From: Flavobacteriia bacterium
Lineage (GTDB): Bacteria; Bacteroidota; Bacteroidia; Flavobacteriales_D; Crocinitomicaceae
DNA length: 64,000 bases
NCBI GenBank assembly: GCA_026391005.1
Contig: JAPLEV010000014.1
Location: 51,058-115,057, forward strand
Reading direction: 5' to 3'
In this document: one piece after another, positions 33,779 to 43,800 of the stretch
How positions within the stretch are numbered: the stretch's first letter is position 1
Layout of the letters: the number at the start of each line of letters is the position of its first letter
Notes under the pieces: generated by a model
What the model was told of the DNA's origin: nothing
What the model saw: the letters and a program-made list of their open reading frames with translations, nothing else
Databases searched by the model: none
Position numbers and translations under genes: made by a program

Positions 33779-34039
33779 TTGCCCCGAAAAAATAATTGAA
33801 ACATGTTAAAAGCCACCTAAAATGGAAAAATAAGGCCCTGCTTTTTCATTTAGGGAGATGAATTTATCCTTGAATTAATATTGTTGAGCTCATATCTGCG
33901 AAGAATTTCATCGTGAAATAAAACTGCTCAAAAACGTCCTTTTAACGAGTTTTTTTTTAAGAAGAAAAAAGTTTTGAACATTTTGTTTCTTGTTTTTTAT
34001 TTATATAGAAATATTAATTTTTTTGTTTATTTGAAGTAT

Positions 34040-34969
34040 TTAAATTTTACTAGCAATATAATCGTCATAGTAATCCATAAATACTTTACGTATGTAATAT
34101 ATATTACCCCAATAGTTCTTGGTTGTCATATCAGAAAAGTTAAATTTTGTGCTAGTCACATTCTGAGTTAATCTTTTGACTAAAAAATCACTTGTAATTG
34201 TTTTTTGAAAAGTTTCTGTTTTTCCAAGACTACTAACATATGAGTATTGTGCCAAAACAGTAACGCCACTAGTCTCTTGATATGAATTAGGGGTTTTTTG
34301 TTTATTTATTACATCATAACCACAGAACCACTTAATAAAATTAGATAATTCTTCATTTGTTATTGTATATATTTTACCATTTTCATCCGTATAACCATTT
34401 TGAACTTTACTATACGTACTTGGTGTTCCGTCAATAATTGCCAAATGCCAATCAGACACGGGTTTAAATTCATCTTCTAATTTTTCCGCTTGAGCTATAA
34501 TACTATCTGCTTTTTCTTTTTCTGCATTATTTAAGGATACAATATAATCATTAGAAGTTTTACCAGACAATTCAAGTATTTCTGAAGTTATACAATTATT
34601 TACATTGGTATTTAATTTAATCCATCTGACTGTTCCATTTATATTAGTGAATTTCATGATATTACCTTCACATTCCCATTCAACAGGGGCAATGTAAGGG
34701 CCTCCCGAAAAGACTGTTGTTAATATGTTGTTGTCAAATGTGTAAGTTTCAGTGCCAGAAATTGCATTTGCGTCTCCGGCTTCGAACGTATTGTAAAGAG
34801 AATCACAATTTCCACTTGTACAGTAATAGGTATATCTTACCCCTCCTTCAAGAATATGCATGGTGTTTGGGAATTGTTCGAGAACCCATTTACCTTCAGC
34901 AGGGTATTTATTTTGAGCTAATAATGTCTGTGCTAGGCAGAAAGCAATCAAAAATATTAAAGTTTTCAT
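34040..34969 (-). CDS. Hypothetical secreted protein
   Basis: A 309-residue protein with a signal peptide (cleavage near LLAQ/NKYPAEGKW). The first ~120 mature residues read like a lipocalin-type beta domain (EGKWVLEQFPNTMHILEGG ... YTYY, WECEGNIMKF), with four cysteines that could form disulfides. The rest is mixed alpha/beta ending DDYIASKI. No sorting domain is present. I do not recognise a family and cannot infer a function. It is convergent with the FkbM gene and has no partner on its strand. Confidence 0.6.
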   Translation of the reverse strand: MKTLIFLIAFCLAQTLLAQNKYPAEGKWVLEQFPNTMHILEGGVRYTYYCTSGNCDSLYNTFEAGDANAISGTETYTFDNNILTTVFSGGPYIAPVEWECEGNIMKFTNINGTVRWIKLNTNVNNCITSEILELSGKTSNDYIVSLNNAEKEKADSIIAQAEKLEDEFKPVSDWHLAIIDGTPSTYSKVQNGYTDENGKIYTITNEELSNFIKWFCGYDVINKQKTPNSYQETSGVTVLAQYSYVSSLGKTETFQKTITSDFLVKRLTQNVTSTKFNFSDMTTKNYWGNIYYIRKVFMDYYDDYIASKI

Positions 34970-35060
34970 AACGATTATAGTTAGATTTTAATTAATAATA
35001 GGTCAATATTAATTTAAAATTGTCTAATATGAAAAATTATAGTCATAATAAATTTATTAC

Positions 35061-35068
35061 TACTTTTG
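35061..35068 (+). promoter_or_regulatory. Possible -7 box (TACTTTTG) upstream of the ankyrin gene
   Basis: TACTTTTG matches the consensus, but it lies about 130 bp before the ankyrin ATG, so the leader would be long. No other good box is nearer. Confidence 0.3.
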
Positions 35069-35200
35069 ATAGGGAGTTCGAAAAATTCTTGAATTACATT
35101 TCTTTGCGACAACAAAAATGAATGGGAAGAAGGACTTACAGATTGTGGTATTTTAACCCTTTAAAGTGATGATTTGTTAAAAATTAGCGTTTTTCCTTTT

Positions 35201-35734
35201 ATGAAATCATTTATTCTTATTGCAGTTTCTATTTTTATAACGCATCAAATTACGTGGTCACAATCCATACATGACCTTGCACGAACAGGAACAGTAACAT
35301 TAATGGAGGAACACCTTAAAAAAGTTCCAAGTGATTTGAATTCAGTATCGGAACAAGGCATGACACCGTTTATTTTGGCTTCGTATCGAGGAAATAATGC
35401 GGTTGCAAAATTACTAATGGACAAAGGAGCAGACATTGGATATTGCTCCCCTGAGGGAACTGCTATTTATGGAATGATTTATAAAGATAACTCAGCGCTA
35501 GTAGAATATGTTTTGGAAAAAGGATATTCTCCAAATGATACGTGTCAATTTAGTCAATTTGGAACTCCTTTGCACTTTGCTATGAGCTTAAGGCGCTATG
35601 GGATAATTTCTTTACTCCTTAAATATGGAGCCAAAAAAGACATTCAAAATCCACAGGGGCAAAACATAAATGATTTATTATTATTTTATAAAGACGAACA
35701 ATTAACTAAACTTTTCGAATCTCATGATAAATAA
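35201..35734 (+). CDS. Ankyrin-repeat secreted protein
   Basis: A 177-residue exported protein from the ATG at 35201 (an in-frame TTG at 35174 would spoil the signal peptide). A signal peptide (MKSFILIAVSIFI ... WSQ) is followed by about four ankyrin repeats: QGMTPFILASYRGNNAVAKL, LLMDKGADIGY, GTPLHFAMSLRRYGI and LLLKYGAKKDIQNPQGQ. Ankyrin repeats mediate protein binding; here probably in the periplasm or at the surface. Its last 11 bp overlap the start of the following T9SS gene, so the two are translationally coupled and likely function together. Confidence 0.78.
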   Translation: MKSFILIAVSIFITHQITWSQSIHDLARTGTVTLMEEHLKKVPSDLNSVSEQGMTPFILASYRGNNAVAKLLMDKGADIGYCSPEGTAIYGMIYKDNSALVEYVLEKGYSPNDTCQFSQFGTPLHFAMSLRRYGIISLLLKYGAKKDIQNPQGQNINDLLLFYKDEQLTKLFESHDK

Positions 35735-37547
35735 ATTACTACCCGTCATTCTACTTTTATTTTCTCAATGGTCTTTCTCGCAGACTTATACCACAGGCGT
35801 TGTTAATTTATCCTCAACAGCTGGCTTAGGCATGTCGGTCAAACTTGATATTACCACGAATGTAACAATGACCTTAAGCGGTCCGTCGGGACGTTGGTTT
35901 GCCCTCGGATTTGACGCCTCATCGATGGCGGGGGGCACCGATGTTGTGGGCGTTCATGCTGTGGGTTTATTGCCAAATTTCGATGCCAATTTAACCGGCT
36001 ACAATGCCCCAGCAACGGATGCCCAACAAGATTGGACGATCACATCAGATCAAGTCGCGGCAGGAGTTAGAACCATCATTGCTACGCGCGCGTTGAATAC
36101 AGGAGATGCTAACGATCATGTCTTCACAGCAGGAACGGGAACTCTTTCGCTGATATGGGCTAGAGGAAATACGAGTTCATTCAACTATGCTTACCATGGA
36201 AGTGGAAACCGCGGCATTATAAATGCTACATTTTCACTAGTGGTCGTGCCACCAGCACCAACAGGTGCAGCGATGCAGACTTTATGCACCAATTCAAACT
36301 TATCTCAGCTAACAGTTAATGGAACTAATGTGCAATGGTACAGTACTGCATCCGGTGGGAATCCTCTTCCACCTAATACAATTTTAAGCAATGGAACAAC
36401 CTATTATGCATCTCAAACCGTAAATGGTGTTCAATCACTGAATAGATTGGCTGTTTTAGTTACACTAATAGCTGCGCCAACAGCGGCCCCCGTATTTAAT
36501 AATCCAGTCTTATCTGTCTGTTCGCCAAGCAACAATATAACTTATAGCGTAAATGCCGTGCAGAATGCAAGCTCATACAATTGGGTCTTATCTCAGGGAT
36601 TAAGCGGTTCGAGTCAACTTTCATCTATTTCAGTTAGTTTGACTCCTAATTTATCCAATGGAAGCATCTCGGTGAGTGCCGTAAATCAATGTGGGCAGGG
36701 ACCTACCACGATTATAAGTATTACACAACACCCTAGTTATTTTAATAACCTCGTTACAACGGCCTGTGATTCTTTTTTATGGATGGGACAATGGTATTTA
36801 ACAAGTGGTACTTTCACTTCTAATAGTCAAAGCCAATTTGGTTGTGATTCCATAACGCAACTGCAATTAACCGTATTAAATAATTCACAGTCTAATATCA
36901 ATATAGGACAGTGTTCGCCCTTACTACTCAATGGTCAAACCTACACCCAAAGTGGTTCTTACCAACAAATACTTAACTCTTCTTTAGGTTGTGATTCAAC
37001 TGTTAATATTCAGTTTACTTTGTTCTCTTCTGATACCGTAACTGTAGCACTTGAGGCCTGCGATTCGATAGAACTTGGAGGTCAACTATTCACGAGTTCA
37101 GGACTTGTCCCTCAGTTATTAAGCTCTTCATTAGGTTGCGACTCATTAGTTTTATGGCAACTCACGATAAACCCTACCCTATATGTTTCAATAGATACCA
37201 TAGTAACTAACGAGAGTTATGAATGGAATGGTAGCTCTTATGCAGCATCAGGTATTTATAGCCAAGTATTTACTTCGGCCGTTGGCTGCGACAGTATTGT
37301 GACGGTGAATCTAACCGTGCTTACTAGTGGTGTTGAGGAGTTAGCGTTTATTATTCCCTATCCAACGATTTTGCAGGTAGGTGAATGGCTACATATTCAT
37401 GGACAGCAATGGGATATGTTTGACGTCTATGGAAATTTAGTTTACACTATTCCCCAACTGACTACTAAGGTTCGAATGGACTTTCCTGTAGGATTTTATA
37501 TACTAAAGAACCGTGAAAAAACACTGAGAATTCTGCTTGTAAACTAG
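35724..37547 (+). CDS. DOMON-like/Ig-like secreted protein with T9SS sorting domain
   Basis: A 607-residue secreted protein: signal peptide (to WSFSQ), an N-terminal DOMON-like domain (~20-175; GRWFALGFD, GGTDVVGV, LIWARGN) of the kind that binds haem or sugars, and an Ig-like region (~180-345). Four tandem repeats of about 47 residues follow, each closing with GCDS and an LTV-like strand. A short C-terminal T9SS-type tail ends KTLRILLVN. The start overlaps the ankyrin stop. T9SS would carry it to the cell surface or medium. The DOMON call is by motif resemblance. Confidence 0.68.
   Translation: MINKLLPVILLLFSQWSFSQTYTTGVVNLSSTAGLGMSVKLDITTNVTMTLSGPSGRWFALGFDASSMAGGTDVVGVHAVGLLPNFDANLTGYNAPATDAQQDWTITSDQVAAGVRTIIATRALNTGDANDHVFTAGTGTLSLIWARGNTSSFNYAYHGSGNRGIINATFSLVVVPPAPTGAAMQTLCTNSNLSQLTVNGTNVQWYSTASGGNPLPPNTILSNGTTYYASQTVNGVQSLNRLAVLVTLIAAPTAAPVFNNPVLSVCSPSNNITYSVNAVQNASSYNWVLSQGLSGSSQLSSISVSLTPNLSNGSISVSAVNQCGQGPTTIISITQHPSYFNNLVTTACDSFLWMGQWYLTSGTFTSNSQSQFGCDSITQLQLTVLNNSQSNINIGQCSPLLLNGQTYTQSGSYQQILNSSLGCDSTVNIQFTLFSSDTVTVALEACDSIELGGQLFTSSGLVPQLLSSSLGCDSLVLWQLTINPTLYVSIDTIVTNESYEWNGSSYAASGIYSQVFTSAVGCDSIVTVNLTVLTSGVEELAFIIPYPTILQVGEWLHIHGQQWDMFDVYGNLVYTIPQLTTKVRMDFPVGFYILKNREKTLRILLVN
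36755..37323 (+). repeat. Four tandem ~47-codon repeats inside the DOMON/T9SS gene
   Basis: Protein-level repeats with a common plan: (ACDSF or similar) + W/L-x-G-x-x-Y + SG-x-Y/F + ~10 residues + GCDS + strand ending LTV. They are diverged at the DNA level. Comparable GCDS repeats occur in many Flavobacteriales T9SS cargo proteins as stalk modules. Confidence 0.7.
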
Positions 37548-37662
37548 CATAATTCAACGTTAATACTATCTTTTGTGTAAATAAAGTATACTAGTAAGCT
37601 AAGAGGTCAGATTACTGAATATCAAAAACATGACAATTTCTCTGTTGCTCACTCTACCTTTG

Positions 37663-37734
37663 TGACCTCGCTAGGAATCGAACCTAGATCAAAAGTTTAG
37701 GAAACTTCTATTCTATCCGTTGAACTACGAAGTC
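37663..37734 (-). tRNA. tRNA-Arg (anticodon CCU)
   Basis: Read on the minus strand, 72 nt fold as a cloverleaf: acceptor GACTTCG/CGAGGTC (one G-U) with discriminator A, D-arm GTTC...GAAT, anticodon stem GAAGT/ACTTT around loop TTCCTAA giving anticodon CCT, and T-arm CTAGG-TTCGATT-CCTAG. CCA is not encoded directly after the discriminator. The anticodon decodes AGG. It stands alone between the T9SS gene and the carboxypeptidase gene. Confidence 0.95.
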
Positions 37735-37774
37735 AAGATTGCAAAAATAAGTTAATTTTCGCTTTGAACTGAAA

Positions 37775-40612
37775 TTAAATGACTGCGAATTTGAGTTGGC
37801 CTACCTTCCCGTTTTTTGACGTTCGCAAATAATAAATCCCGGCATTAACTACAGGTAGTTGAATCGTTACCGTCGTTGTATTGGCTTTTGTAAGCAGTAT
37901 CAATTTGCCATTCAAGTCATAAATCTCGATAGCTTGATTCAGATCCATCCCACTAATATCAAAACTTCCATTGTTTGGATTAGGTTGTACTTTCACTCCT
38001 TGATAACTCAAGTTATCAATTGAAGCGCATGCCTCAACAGTTACCGCTAATACAGCTTGTCCTACACATCCATTAACATCTGTAAAACTTGCCGTTAAAT
38101 TAAATTGGCCAAGTCCTGATACGGATGGATCAAATGTGTTTCCAACAACCCCTGTCCCTGATAATGTTGCTCCTACAGGACTTAATGTCATTGAAATGGG
38201 TGAGTCATCTATACAAAAGACCGTGTCTAATATACTTGATACAATCGAAACCACCGGACTCGCAAGAACGGTAATTTGTACACTTGTAGAACTTGAACCT
38301 AAAGAATTACTAACTAATAAAGTCACGGTGTAAGTACCCGGTGAAGTATAAATATGGCTTGGGTTTTGCGAATTCGAATTAGTCAAGTCGCCAAAATCCC
38401 ATGCCCATGTCGTTGGTGCATTGGTACTTAAATCATTAAATGTTATTGACGTAGCTTGACAAATTGTGTTTGATGCAGGAGAAAAAGACGCTACAGGCAA
38501 AGCTGGTGGAGCATTCAAGTTATACATAATCTTGAAGTCATCAAAATAATAGCCATCCGCATTCGTGCCCCCGTCAGATTTAAGAATAAAGCGAACTTTA
38601 ATTGTTTGTCCTAAGTAATCACTCAAATTAATTTCTTCGATTACCCATGAAGATTGCGTGCCTTCATAAACGGGAAGGTTATTCGGTTGAACACTTCCAT
38701 TGGCATTTGTTCCAGGCACCGTGTAATTACCACATTGACCAATCCAAGTCGTTCCACCATCAATTGAAACTTGAAATTGCGTGTAATCATAGTCGGTCTC
38801 TAAGGCCCATTTAGCATAAAAAGAAATCATCGCATCCGATGCATTCGTTAAATCAATTGAAGGGACGTACGTATATGTTTTTGTTGTATTACTAGTGTAA
38901 TTTCCCGTTGGGGTATCCGTAAATGATTTGGAAGGGGAAACAAAGGTGGAACCGGTTGTAGACCAATTACCCGTCCAATTCGTTGCAGCTGTGGCATTTT
39001 CAATCGCTTGAACCGTTAGTGCACCATACGTTTTTGTGATGGTGTCATTTTTAACCCATAATCCATTATCGGTTTTTAATATATATTTTATTACATCCCC
39101 AAATTGAATCGCAGGATTTAAATTATAAGAAATGGCGCCAAGCGAAGTTTGTGAAATAGCAAGGTTGTAAATTACCGGACTACCCACACTAACAATATTA
39201 ATAAGTGGTTGGATCGATACCGTAACAGGTCCAGCTTCCCGACCAAGTCTTTTGGCAGAATGATTAAAATTACCCGATAAGGTAGCCACCATAGACGGAT
39301 CAGTATCTTTTGCAATGAGATAATTACGAGACAAGTGAGCCAAAATTAAATTGGGGAACACCATTTCTTGACAGGTTGGAATAATTTCCGCTTGCGGTTG
39401 CCAAAATGCGGTACCTACTTCTGGTGTATTAACAAATATGGTGTCTTTTTGACCTACACCAATATCAACTTTATACATATAATCATCCGAATCACCTGAA
39501 GCGGGATACAATGCCGAACTTTTCATTGCCGTATAGCCATTATGTTCCACCATGTGATTGGAGTAATCCTGAAAATAATTGTGGTGGGCCGCAAACTCAG
39601 CCGTTGTTGTCCCAATAGGAAACAACATATCTTTCGCATAAGTATGTGCATTAAAAGCCATGGTGAAATCATTGTTTTGAACCAACCAACGAATCGCTTG
39701 AACTTCCGGCTCAGAAAATGCGGCCGTTCCACAATAGGTATCATTACTTGTGGTAAAACTAGTTCCCGTAGTACCCCAACCGTATGAATAATTCCTGTTT
39801 AAGTCAACACCATAAACTCCACCCCCGTTATTCCTTCTGTTTTTTCGCCACATTCCACCACCAGTTGGATTCGTAGATTCGTTATATAAATACCCATCAG
39901 GATTAACACATGGAACAAAATACATTTGGGTATTATTTACAAGGTAAGTTACCTCTGGATTTGTATTATAATTTTCCAAAAGATACCACATATAAAAAAT
40001 TGTTTCCATTAAGCTCATGGGTTCTCTCGCATGATGAATCGCCGTATATAAAACCTTAGGTTCGTTTTCATCTAATGCTGGGTTATCCGAAATTCTTACA
40101 TGATAAATGGGGCGATTTTCTCTCGATAAGAAGGTCGATATTTGTGTTTTAGGAGTAATAATCGATGGGTATTGAGCCGCCATTGCATCTAATTCAGCCA
40201 ACATGGCATTGTATGTTAAGTAGCCCCCCATTGTGCCCAAATTAAAATTGGAAGGAGTTGATGGGGTGAAATTACTAGCACTTGAACCTGATGTAGAACC
40301 AGAGCAGGTAGCGTTTCTCAATTCTTGTGGAGGGTTTTCATCATTTAGGATAGAAACATAATAAGCTTCCACATCGCTTATTAAAATTTCAAAGACGTAT
40401 TCGTTTTCTTGCATTATTTCTATTTCTCTTTTGGAAAAATCTGAAATATAAAAAGTATTTTCTTTGCGGATACCATGATCGATGGTCACCCCATATTCTG
40501 ATAATCTATTTAATTCAAAATCAGTAGCAAAAACCTTTACTCTGCTGTAATTTTGAGAAAATGAAAAGTGAGCGAAATAAAATAAAATCAGGAAAAATAG
40601 AGATTGTTTCAT
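37775..40612 (-). CDS. M14 family zinc carboxypeptidase with PKD domain and T9SS sorting domain
   Basis: A 945-residue secreted metallopeptidase: signal peptide (to SFSQ), pro-region to ~125, then the M14 catalytic domain (~130-440). The zinc ligands are His194 and Glu197 (HHAREP) and His323 (FNAHTY); the catalytic Glu398 lies in NTPEVGTAFW, and NPDGY and DLNRNYSY line the substrate pocket. A MAM/jelly-roll-like region with two SWT...-type modules follows, then a PKD domain (WDFGDLTNSNSQNPSHIY) and a type A T9SS C-terminal domain (VQPNPNNGSFDISGM ... GIYYLRTSKNG). It probably degrades extracellular peptides for nutrition. Confidence 0.93.
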   Translation of the reverse strand: MKQSLFFLILFYFAHFSFSQNYSRVKVFATDFELNRLSEYGVTIDHGIRKENTFYISDFSKREIEIMQENEYVFEILISDVEAYYVSILNDENPPQELRNATCSGSTSGSSASNFTPSTPSNFNLGTMGGYLTYNAMLAELDAMAAQYPSIITPKTQISTFLSRENRPIYHVRISDNPALDENEPKVLYTAIHHAREPMSLMETIFYMWYLLENYNTNPEVTYLVNNTQMYFVPCVNPDGYLYNESTNPTGGGMWRKNRRNNGGGVYGVDLNRNYSYGWGTTGTSFTTSNDTYCGTAAFSEPEVQAIRWLVQNNDFTMAFNAHTYAKDMLFPIGTTTAEFAAHHNYFQDYSNHMVEHNGYTAMKSSALYPASGDSDDYMYKVDIGVGQKDTIFVNTPEVGTAFWQPQAEIIPTCQEMVFPNLILAHLSRNYLIAKDTDPSMVATLSGNFNHSAKRLGREAGPVTVSIQPLINIVSVGSPVIYNLAISQTSLGAISYNLNPAIQFGDVIKYILKTDNGLWVKNDTITKTYGALTVQAIENATAATNWTGNWSTTGSTFVSPSKSFTDTPTGNYTSNTTKTYTYVPSIDLTNASDAMISFYAKWALETDYDYTQFQVSIDGGTTWIGQCGNYTVPGTNANGSVQPNNLPVYEGTQSSWVIEEINLSDYLGQTIKVRFILKSDGGTNADGYYFDDFKIMYNLNAPPALPVASFSPASNTICQATSITFNDLSTNAPTTWAWDFGDLTNSNSQNPSHIYTSPGTYTVTLLVSNSLGSSSTSVQITVLASPVVSIVSSILDTVFCIDDSPISMTLSPVGATLSGTGVVGNTFDPSVSGLGQFNLTASFTDVNGCVGQAVLAVTVEACASIDNLSYQGVKVQPNPNNGSFDISGMDLNQAIEIYDLNGKLILLTKANTTTVTIQLPVVNAGIYYLRTSKNGKVGQLKFAVI

Positions 40613-40800
40613 GGTAAGCAGTTTTTTGTGCGTAAAAATAAGAAAAAATAAAGCGATTCCATATTAACATTTATTTCTATCCAACTAAAATAATATGAAC
40701 TAAAAAGTAAGAAACAATCCATTTTTTCAGCAACTAATTTGTTAAAAACAAGTTATATTAATTGCTCAAATTAACTTATCGCAGTAAATTAGCCATTCAC

Positions 40801-43800
40801 TTGAAATATATTATTTATATATCGTTGTTGTTTTTTCAAACTTGGGTCGTTGCTCAAGAGGTTTGGATGACCCCTAATTTAGGACAGTGGGATGATCGAA
40901 TAAGTTTCAGTGTAGACATCAACCAAGGCAAACTCTATATTGAAAAGACAGCACTTACGTATTACCTAAGCAATGCCATGGCACATGCTCATGAAGATGG
41001 CAAAGACCACGAAACTGCTGAAAAACTGAAAGTACATGCCATACAACAGACATTCCTCGGTGCTAATTCCAATGCAAAAATAACCTCCAAAGATTCAAGT
41101 AAACATTACGCTAATTATTTTATCGGGAACGATCCAGCAAAATGGAAATCAAAAATTCATAGTGTTTCTAATGTGAAATTAAGTGAGTTCTACCCTAATA
41201 TCGATTTAATATATTCCACCAAAAATGGAGCACTTTCCTATAATTTTGAAATCAATAATGGAGGTGACCCATCAAAGATTCAATTTAAAATTGACGGGGC
41301 TGATAAATTTCGCATTTCCGAAAATGGGGCGCTAATCATCGGGCATACATTTGGAGAAATCATTCAAAGTGCGCCTAAAGCGTGGACAATGGATGAAAAT
41401 GGAAAACGGAACGAAGTAGCTATTTCTTTTGGTATTAGTGAGGGTCGTTGCTTTTTTAATTTCCCAGAAGGTTATGACAAATCGCAAACACTTTTCATCG
41501 ATCCCAGTTTAACCTTTTCTACTTTTACAGGTTCAACAGCTGATAATTGGGGATTCACTGCAACACCCGACTTAGCGGGAAATTTATATGGTGGCGGAAT
41601 TGTTTTTGGAGTTGGCTATCCTGTGAGCATAGGTGCGTATGACGCTTCCTTTAATTCGGGTACAGGGTCATTTCCAATGGATATTGGCATAACCAAATTT
41701 AATGCAAGCGGTAGCAACTTGTTGTTTTCAACCTATTTAGGAGGGAGTGGGAATGAAACTCCTCATAGTATGATAGCGAATAGCAACGGAGAACTATACC
41801 TTTATGGCGCTACCTCATCGACTAATTTCCCAATGGCTGGAGCAAGCTACGACAACAGCTTTAATGGAGGCCCTTATGTAATTGAAAATTCACTTGAATT
41901 TAACGGGTCTGATATTTATGTAGCAAAAGTAAGTTCAAATGGCACAAGCCTTTTATCCTCTACTTTTGTTGGGGGAAGTGGAACTGATGGATTAAATGCC
42001 AATAGTTTACACTACAATTATGGCGACCAATTTAGAGGAGAAATAATTTTAGATAATAATGGAAATGTTTATGTTTCTAGTACGACTGAATCACAAAATT
42101 TTCCTTCAATAGTTGCTGCCAGTAATTTAATAGGAGCTCAAGACGCTGTCATTTTCAAACTAAATGGTGCATTAAGCAGCATAGCATGGAGCCGTTATTT
42201 CGGAGGATCCGGGCTAGAAACTGGAAATTCCCTTGAATTTGGGACTAACAATAATTTGTATGTTGCTGGCGGTACCACCTCAACTTCCTTGCCTTTTAAT
42301 TCAGGCAATGACCTTACCTATAATGGCGGCATGAGCGATGGCTACGTATTAAGCCTAAATTCCGGAACAGGAGGCATAATCGCAGGATCTTATATGGGTT
42401 TAAATGAATACGACCAAGCTTATTTTGTTAGGGTGGATGTTCTTAATAACGTTTATGTTTACGGACAAACAGAATCTCCATGGGCGATAACGCCCGGGTG
42501 TTACAACATTCCTAATTCGGGTCAATTTATTCGAAAATACAGTCCAGATTTAACCACGATAGCATGGACAACAATGATAGGTGCTGGATCAGGCCATGTG
42601 GAAATCTCCCCTACCGCTTTTTTAATTTCCGATTGTTTTGATATATACATAGCCGGTTGGGGTGGGGTATTAAATGCGAATGCATCCGTTAGTCAAGCCC
42701 TTTTTTCGACCTCAAATGGTTTTCAATGCACACCAAATGGTTTTCAATTAACAACGAATGGTAATAATTTTTACTTAGCCGTAATGAGTCAAGATGCAGC
42801 AACTCTCAAGTATGCAACCTTTATGGGTGGACAAACGGGAAGTTCAAATCATGTGGACGGTGGAACAAGTCGCTTTGATAAATCAGGGCGAATTTACCAC
42901 GCTGTTTGTGGCGCTTGTGGGGGAAATAATTTTGGTTTTACAAGTACCCCAGGCGCATGGTCGACTCAAAATCTTAGTGCAAATTGTAACTTAGCCTGCT
43001 TTAAGTTTGACCTGAGTGCCATTGATGCTATTATATCGCAACCGGCACCATACATTTGTATTCCACAACCTGTCCTTCTTAATAATTTGAGTCAAAATGG
43101 GAATACTTATGAATGGAACTTCGGCGATGGCACCTCCTCTTCAATCGCCCAGCCGAGTCATTTATACCCAAGTGCAGGAACATACGTCGTTCAACTAATT
43201 GTTTCAGATTCGATTGGGTGTTACACACCAGATACAGCATACGTGACCATCTTAATTGGAGATTTTCAAGGCGGTGTCACGCTTCCAACTAGCCCAATTT
43301 GTCCCGGAGAATCGTATGAACTTGACGCATTCGGAGGAAGTACTTATAGCTGGTCGCCCGCCAATGTATTAAGTAATCCTACCATTGCAAATCCAATTGC
43401 AACGATTACAACCAACACCTTATTTACAGTGATTATTAGTGACAGTTGTGGTTCTGACACCTTACAAGTTACCTTGACTATTTTTCCAAATTCATTGTCG
43501 ATTTCAAATGATACAAGTATTTGTATTGGTCAAAGTGTGTCACTTATTGCGAATGGAACAGGATCCATCGTATGGACCCCACCACTCTTTTTAAATAATA
43601 ATTTAATCTTTAACCCAATTTCAACCCCAGATACATCCACAACTTATGTGGCAACATTAACAAGTATTGATGGCTGTATACTTTCCGACACGATGAACAT
43701 TAACGTCTACTACAATCCGCCAACATCTACCCTTTTGGATTCCCTGCAACTTTGCCAAGGCACAGGCGCCAATATCACAATCAGTGGTGCGACGAGTTAT

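Noticed and set aside
33974..34171. 65-codon plus-strand ORF with hydrophobic residues
   Set aside because: It is mostly antisense to the end of the secreted-protein gene at 34040 and made of AT-rich Phe/Leu/Ile/Tyr codons; no box of the TAnnTTTG type at a suitable distance.
35119..35170. Very short ORFs (12-15 codons) in the gap before the ankyrin gene
   Set aside because: Too short, no coupling to the next gene and no independent support.
36755..37323. CRISPR-like or DNA-level tandem repeat
   Set aside because: The periodicity is in the protein (GCDS modules); the DNA copies are strongly diverged and have no spacer-repeat structure.
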